This document shows positions 49,150 to 52,842 of a stretch of 52,842 nt of DNA, piece after piece; the first letter of the stretch is position 1; each line of letters starts with the position of its first letter. The stretch is from an uncultured Muribaculaceae bacterium (GTDB taxonomy: Bacteria; Bacteroidota; Bacteroidia; Bacteroidales; Muribaculaceae), in contig CAJUOC010000018.1 of NCBI GenBank assembly GCA_910587925.1, positions 1 through 52,842 on the forward strand, written 5' to 3'. The notes below the pieces were generated by a model, which was not told where the DNA came from, did no database searches, and was given only the letters and a program-made list of their open reading frames with translations. The position numbers and the translations under genes are program-made.

Positions 49150-49767
49150 ATGAGAAAGATTTACACTGCTATCTGTCTGCTCTCATCTCTGTGCCTGGGC
49201 GGCGTGGCTGCGGCTGCGGCCGAGAAGCCCGTGGAGATAGAGTACAGTTTCGACGACGACGCCGACTTTCCGGGCGGCGCCGACCTGCCCGCCGGATGGG
49301 CGCAGCAGGGCGCCGCGGGCTTTGTGCGCTCCGACGGCACCTCCCACGGCGCCACCACCCACAGCGGCGACAAGCTTATCATCACCAAGGGCGACGCCCG
49401 CTTTGACGAGGTGCTTTACACCCCGATGCTCAATCTCGTGGCCGGCAAGCCCTGCACGCTGGAGTTTTACTACCTGGCGCCGGGCGGCGCCGTAGCTGCC
49501 GTGTACAATGTGCATCTGCTGGTGCGCGCCGGTACCGGCCAGAGCGAGGCCGAGCAGACCATCACCATCAAGGAGACCCCGACGGTGGCTACCTCCTCCT
49601 GGACCAAGCACAGCTATACATTCACTCCCGAGGCCGACGGCGAGTACTGCTTCTCGCTGGCTCTGAAGCCGTATGCCCCGTCGTTTACGACCAACTGCGG
49701 CTACGCGGCCTTTGACTCCTTCATCATCTCTGGTACCGTCAACGAGGGCGGCGCGTCCATCACCTAG
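49150..49767 (+). CDS. Modular secreted protein, N-terminal part, ends at in-frame amber
   Basis: 205 residues up to TAG (49765-49767). A signal peptide (MRKIYTAICLLSSLCLGGVA) precedes one complete choice-of-anchor/MAM-like beta-sandwich repeat starting EYSFDDDADFPGGADLPAGW. The frame continues without a shift through the TAG into the next repeat (DFENDADYPGVATLPTGW). In the two sister repeats the residue before (S/D)F is Tyr, so the TAG most simply replaces a Tyr codon. Read to its first stop, the product lacks the rest of its repeats and the C-terminal secretion tail. Confidence 0.8.
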   Translation: MRKIYTAICLLSSLCLGGVAAAAAEKPVEIEYSFDDDADFPGGADLPAGWAQQGAAGFVRSDGTSHGATTHSGDKLIITKGDARFDEVLYTPMLNLVAGKPCTLEFYYLAPGGAVAAVYNVHLLVRAGTGQSEAEQTITIKETPTVATSSWTKHSYTFTPEADGEYCFSLALKPYAPSFTTNCGYAAFDSFIISGTVNEGGASIT

Positions 49768-49797
49768 GATTTTGAAAACGATGCCGACTATCCCGGC

Positions 49798-52614
49798 GTG
49801 GCCACTTTGCCCACCGGCTGGCTCTCGACGGGCAAGAAGCCCTATGCGCGCCTCACCCCCGCCGACCTCAATATATCGGCGGCCGCGCCCTCGGGCAAGT
49901 ATGTGGTCGGCGCCATCGGCCCGTCGTGCGACGGCTCCAGCCCGCTCATCACGCCCCTGTTTGACGTGAAAGCCGGCGAGGCTGCATCGGTGGTCTTCAA
50001 ATACTATGCCGTGGGCGACATCGCCGTCTTTGGCTACGGATTTGACATCTACGCCGCTCCCAAGCAGGACACACCGCTGGCCGAGGCCACCAAAATCGGT
50101 ACCATCGCCGACGATGTCGACCGCGCCAAGGCCTGGATGACCAGCGACGCATTTACATATACTCCCGAGGCCGACGGCACATGCTGCTTCATCGTGGTGC
50201 CGGTCAATGCATACGGCTACAACCCCGGCGGCTCGGCCGCTTTTGACGACTTCGTCTTTACCGGCGTGGAGCCCCACGTCGAGGCCGAGAAGCCCGATGC
50301 CCCCAAGCCCGCCGGTCCGGTCGAGGCATTTGAGCTGGAGTATGATTTCGATACCGACGCCGACTTCCCCGGCGGCGCCAATCTTCCCGAGGGCTGGGCA
50401 CAGCAGGGCACGCCCGGCCTGCTGCGCGCGTCTGCCGCCGGTCGCGGTATCACCAACCACAGCGGCGACTATGTGCTCATCACCAAGGGCGACGCCCGCT
50501 TTGACGAGGTGCTCTACACACCGATGCTGAGCCTCGTCGGCGGCAAGCCCTGCACACTGGAGTTTTACTTCATCGCCCCGGGCAACAATGCCGCGTACAA
50601 TGTGCATATGCTCGTGCGCGCCGGCAAGGGCCAGACCGAGGCCGAGCAGACCATCGCCATCAAGGAGGAGCCTGCCGTGCAGGTACCCGCCTGGACCAAG
50701 TATGTCTACTCCTTCACTCCCGAGGCCGACGGCGACTACTGCTTCTCCATCGCCCTGAAGCCTTACATGGCCGGGCTGGAGACCAACTGCGGCCTGGCCG
50801 CCTTCGACTCCTTCATCATCTCCGGCACCCGCTACGGCGAGCAGGAGGAGTTTCCCGAGCCCGACCTCGAGCCGAGCGACGACAATCTGGCCGAGTGTCA
50901 CGAGCTGCCTCTCTCTGAAAACTTCAGCAATCCCGAGCATTACGACGGCTCCTCGATGCTGCCCGCCGGCTGGCGCAGCACCGGCGGCGTGACCTGGGTC
51001 ACCGCCAATGTCACCGGCCTGGAGGCCGTCGCGGGTACATATTATATGATAGCCGACCACAATACCGAGGCCGAGCGCGACGACAAGGCATACACTCCCT
51101 TTGTCAACCTCACCGCCGGCACCGAGTACTCCGTGAGCTACTCGCTCTACATCCAGGGCAACGACTGGAATGCCGACGAGACTCTCTACGTGCCCACACT
51201 CACCTTTACCGTCGGCACCGAGCAGGATGCCGCCTTCCACGCCCCGCTGGCCCGCACCTCGGAGCGCACTGCCTCGTGGGTCAAGTGCGAGCATAAGTTC
51301 ACCCCCAAGGTGAGCGGCGCTTATTGCTTCGGCTTCATGCTCACCGGCCCGGTCAACTCCGGCTGGGTATGTGTCGACGATGTGTGCATCACCGCTCCCG
51401 GCCTGGTGGCGCGCGTAGAGCCGGGATTCTCGACCCTGTCGCTCCACTCCGACTTTGTGTCGGGCTCGACTCACCTCTACAAGGGCCAGCCCCTGCAGAT
51501 GGTCAATTGCTCGGAGCACGCCGAGAGCTACCGCTGGACGATCGACGGCGGCGCGTCGCCTGCCGAGAGCACCGACGAAAATCCGGCTTTCGACATCCCC
51601 GCCCCCGGCAAGTACACCGTCACTCTGGAGGCCACCAACTCGCGCGGCACGCGCAAGACCTCGCGCAGCATCGACATCATCATGTCTGACAAGACCACCC
51701 GGGCCGACCAGCCCCTGTCGGTCTACAACGACACCCGCGACGAGATGCTCCAGCGCGGTCAGGTACCCGCCCTTGCCGGCGACGACCCCGAGGACTATGT
51801 GACCGGCTACACCCACTACTACTTCGACCTGGCACAGCGCTACGACCTGCCCGCCGGCATGACTCTCAAGGCCAAGCAGCTCACGCTGTGGGTGGCCGAG
51901 CGCAAGTATCGCAATGTGACCTCCTTCCTCGACGACCAGCGCATCAAGCCCATGACGGTGGCCATCTACGGCTCCAAACCCGACGGCACCATCGACGAGA
52001 GCCGCAAGCTGGGCGAGAAGGTATCCACCATCGGCGAGCTGATGGGCTCGGGCGGCCTGGGGGGCACCACCTCCGACCCGCAGACTATCGAGTTTGACTC
52101 CCCCATCGAGGTGTCGGGTACCATCTATGTGGCCATGCACTACGACCGCTCGATGGAAGTCGTGCCCCGCGACGCCACTCTCGGCCGCTCGTATATCGCC
52201 ACCACTGCCGTGCGCCACGCACACCGCCGCTCTACTCTCTATGTCAAGCCTATCGACACCCCTGCGCTGTCGTCGGCCAAGGTGGGCGAGTGGTGCCCGG
52301 TCGACGCCATCGACATGCGTCAGAAAGGTCTGGGCGCATACTGGAGCCTGTGGCTGTCGTCGTTTGACCCCGCCGGCATAGAGTCGGCAGCTGTCGACGG
52401 CGGCGACTTCACCGCAGTATTTGAGGGCGACAACCTCTACGTGGGCGGTACCCTTCCCGGCGAGACCATCGCCGTGTACACTCTCGGCGGCGCATGCGTG
52501 GCCCGCGGTACGGCGCTCGACGGCTCGACCACAGTAGTGGCTGTGCCCGCCCTCGCCCCCGGCATGTACATCGTGCGCGGCGGCGCCGGCTCTGCAAAAG
52601 CTATCAAGCACTGA
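49798..52614 (+). CDS. Modular secreted protein, C-terminal part, beyond the amber
   Basis: 938 residues if counted from the GTG at 49798, in the same frame as the upstream part. It contains the rest of repeat 2, repeat 3 (from FELEYDFDTDADFPG, codon 394 of the joined reading), repeat 4 (from LPLSENFSNP, about 587), a PKD-like domain (about 761-846, ending GKYTVTLEATNSRGTRKTS), a domain of unknown type, and a C-terminal secretion tail (TIAVYTLGG...APGMYIVRGG). The layout is that of cleaved-adhesin-type proteins exported by a type IX-like route. Without readthrough it has no signal peptide. The joined gene is 1154 codons plus a stop. Confidence 0.75.
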   Translation: MATLPTGWLSTGKKPYARLTPADLNISAAAPSGKYVVGAIGPSCDGSSPLITPLFDVKAGEAASVVFKYYAVGDIAVFGYGFDIYAAPKQDTPLAEATKIGTIADDVDRAKAWMTSDAFTYTPEADGTCCFIVVPVNAYGYNPGGSAAFDDFVFTGVEPHVEAEKPDAPKPAGPVEAFELEYDFDTDADFPGGANLPEGWAQQGTPGLLRASAAGRGITNHSGDYVLITKGDARFDEVLYTPMLSLVGGKPCTLEFYFIAPGNNAAYNVHMLVRAGKGQTEAEQTIAIKEEPAVQVPAWTKYVYSFTPEADGDYCFSIALKPYMAGLETNCGLAAFDSFIISGTRYGEQEEFPEPDLEPSDDNLAECHELPLSENFSNPEHYDGSSMLPAGWRSTGGVTWVTANVTGLEAVAGTYYMIADHNTEAERDDKAYTPFVNLTAGTEYSVSYSLYIQGNDWNADETLYVPTLTFTVGTEQDAAFHAPLARTSERTASWVKCEHKFTPKVSGAYCFGFMLTGPVNSGWVCVDDVCITAPGLVARVEPGFSTLSLHSDFVSGSTHLYKGQPLQMVNCSEHAESYRWTIDGGASPAESTDENPAFDIPAPGKYTVTLEATNSRGTRKTSRSIDIIMSDKTTRADQPLSVYNDTRDEMLQRGQVPALAGDDPEDYVTGYTHYYFDLAQRYDLPAGMTLKAKQLTLWVAERKYRNVTSFLDDQRIKPMTVAIYGSKPDGTIDESRKLGEKVSTIGELMGSGGLGGTTSDPQTIEFDSPIEVSGTIYVAMHYDRSMEVVPRDATLGRSYIATTAVRHAHRRSTLYVKPIDTPALSSAKVGEWCPVDAIDMRQKGLGAYWSLWLSSFDPAGIESAAVDGGDFTAVFEGDNLYVGGTLPGETIAVYTLGGACVARGTALDGSTTVVAVPALAPGMYIVRGGAGSAKAIKH

Positions 52615-52622
52615 TTACATAT

Positions 52623-52842
52623 ATGAAATTCCATAGAGCTTTCACACTCATAGCGGCTGCCCTGACGGTCGCCGGCGCCCACGCGGTGCCGGCGCGCCCG
52701 GGCGCTGTCGCTCTCACCGCGGCCGACGGCCGCACTGTCACTGCCTCGCTCCACGGCGACGAGTATTGTCACTGGGCCGTCACGGCCGAGGGCGACACAC
52801 TGCTGCCGGGCGCCGACGGCCGCTGGCGCCCGGCGCGCCGGG
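52623..52842 (+). CDS. Start of a secreted protein, probably M6-type metalloprotease (partial)
   Basis: At least 73 residues before the window ends. It has a signal peptide (MKFHRAFTLIAAALTVAGAHA), then VPARPGAVALTAADGRTVTA and LHGDEYCHWAVTAEGDTLL. The pattern R-P-G, T-x-A-D-G-x-x-V and HGDEYxHW-x-T is typical of the N-terminal segment of Bacteroidales M6-family peptidases and related secreted proteins. The catalytic part is outside the window. It begins eight bases after the modular protein gene, so the two are likely cotranscribed. Confidence 0.65.
   Translation, partial: MKFHRAFTLIAAALTVAGAHAVPARPGAVALTAADGRTVTASLHGDEYCHWAVTAEGDTLLPGADGRWRPARR

Noticed and set aside
12062..49767. Genome-wide reassignment of TAG to an amino acid
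   Set aside because: Several intact genes here end in TAG at the expected length (stops at 12767-12769, 19478-19480, 32740-32742 and, on the minus strand, 21338-21336).
49183..52611. A 1142-residue open frame antisense to the modular secreted protein
   Set aside because: It mirrors the repeats of the sense gene, has no start context, and its protein shows only reverse-strand composition.

Overview
The window looks like chromosomal DNA of a GC-rich member of the Bacteroidales, most like the Muribaculaceae. The evidence is the Bacteroidetes-type promoter (TTG or TTTG, 19-21 bases, TAnnTTTG) found repeatedly upstream of genes, the lack of Shine-Dalgarno sequences, Bacteroidetes-restricted families (DUF4834, DUF4292, DUF4293, BspA-like leucine-rich repeats, a tricorn-type S41 protease, proteins with a secretion-tail C-terminus) and the gene orders psd-pssA-DUF4834 and rimP-nusA-infB. 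Family and organism assignments rest on reading the sequence; no database was searched.

Layout. 1-1.4 kb: 3' end of a tRNA-Met and a BspA-like surface protein. 1.4-1.86 kb: a mosaic of structured repeats. 1.86-7.8 kb: a minus-strand housekeeping run (pheT, yebC, ksgA, mgtE, a small membrane protein). 7.9-12.8 kb: a type III restriction-modification pair whose res gene carries an in-frame amber codon. 12.9-16.3 kb: psd, pssA, DUF4834 and a GT-C-like membrane protein whose start is thrown out of frame at a C7 tract. 16.3-20.6 kb: a tightly overlapping run of DUF2461, glycosyltransferase, epimerase and small membrane protein genes, then manC with its own promoter. 20.8-23.1 kb: an ECF sigma factor converging on a metallo-beta-lactamase/RsmI-like pair. 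23.3-25.4 kb: a small beta-barrel protein, a tRNA-Glu / rpsT / tRNA-Glu unit and a DUF3298 lipoprotein. 25.4-26.3 kb: a second repeat mosaic. 26.3-34.4 kb: tricorn-like protease with a channel gene, a 790-residue orphan, a HAD phosphatase and ribF. 34.4-37.6 kb (minus): TetR regulator, TPR protein, DUF4293. 37.7-39.8 kb: DUF4292 lipoprotein and an EnvC-like protein. 39.8-40.2 kb: a third repeat mosaic. 40.2-47.9 kb (minus): rimP, nusA, infB, folK and a GH2 glycosidase. 48-49 kb: an AraC-type regulator. 49.1-52.6 kb: a large modular secreted protein split by an in-frame amber, then the start of a likely M6-type protease.

Two themes stand out. First, four accessory loci carry a single lesion or a tract that could act as a switch: an amber in res, an amber in the modular secreted protein (at a position that is Tyr in its sister repeats), a C7 tract that breaks the start of the GT-C-like gene, and a G7 tract inside the promoter spacer of the BspA-like gene. 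TAG is the ordinary stop of several neighbours, so wholesale recoding is not supported. Second, the long intergenic gaps hold several families of short structured repeats. One is a 181-base element present twice with identical length and with compensatory base changes in an internal stem, which argues for selection on a folded DNA or RNA structure.
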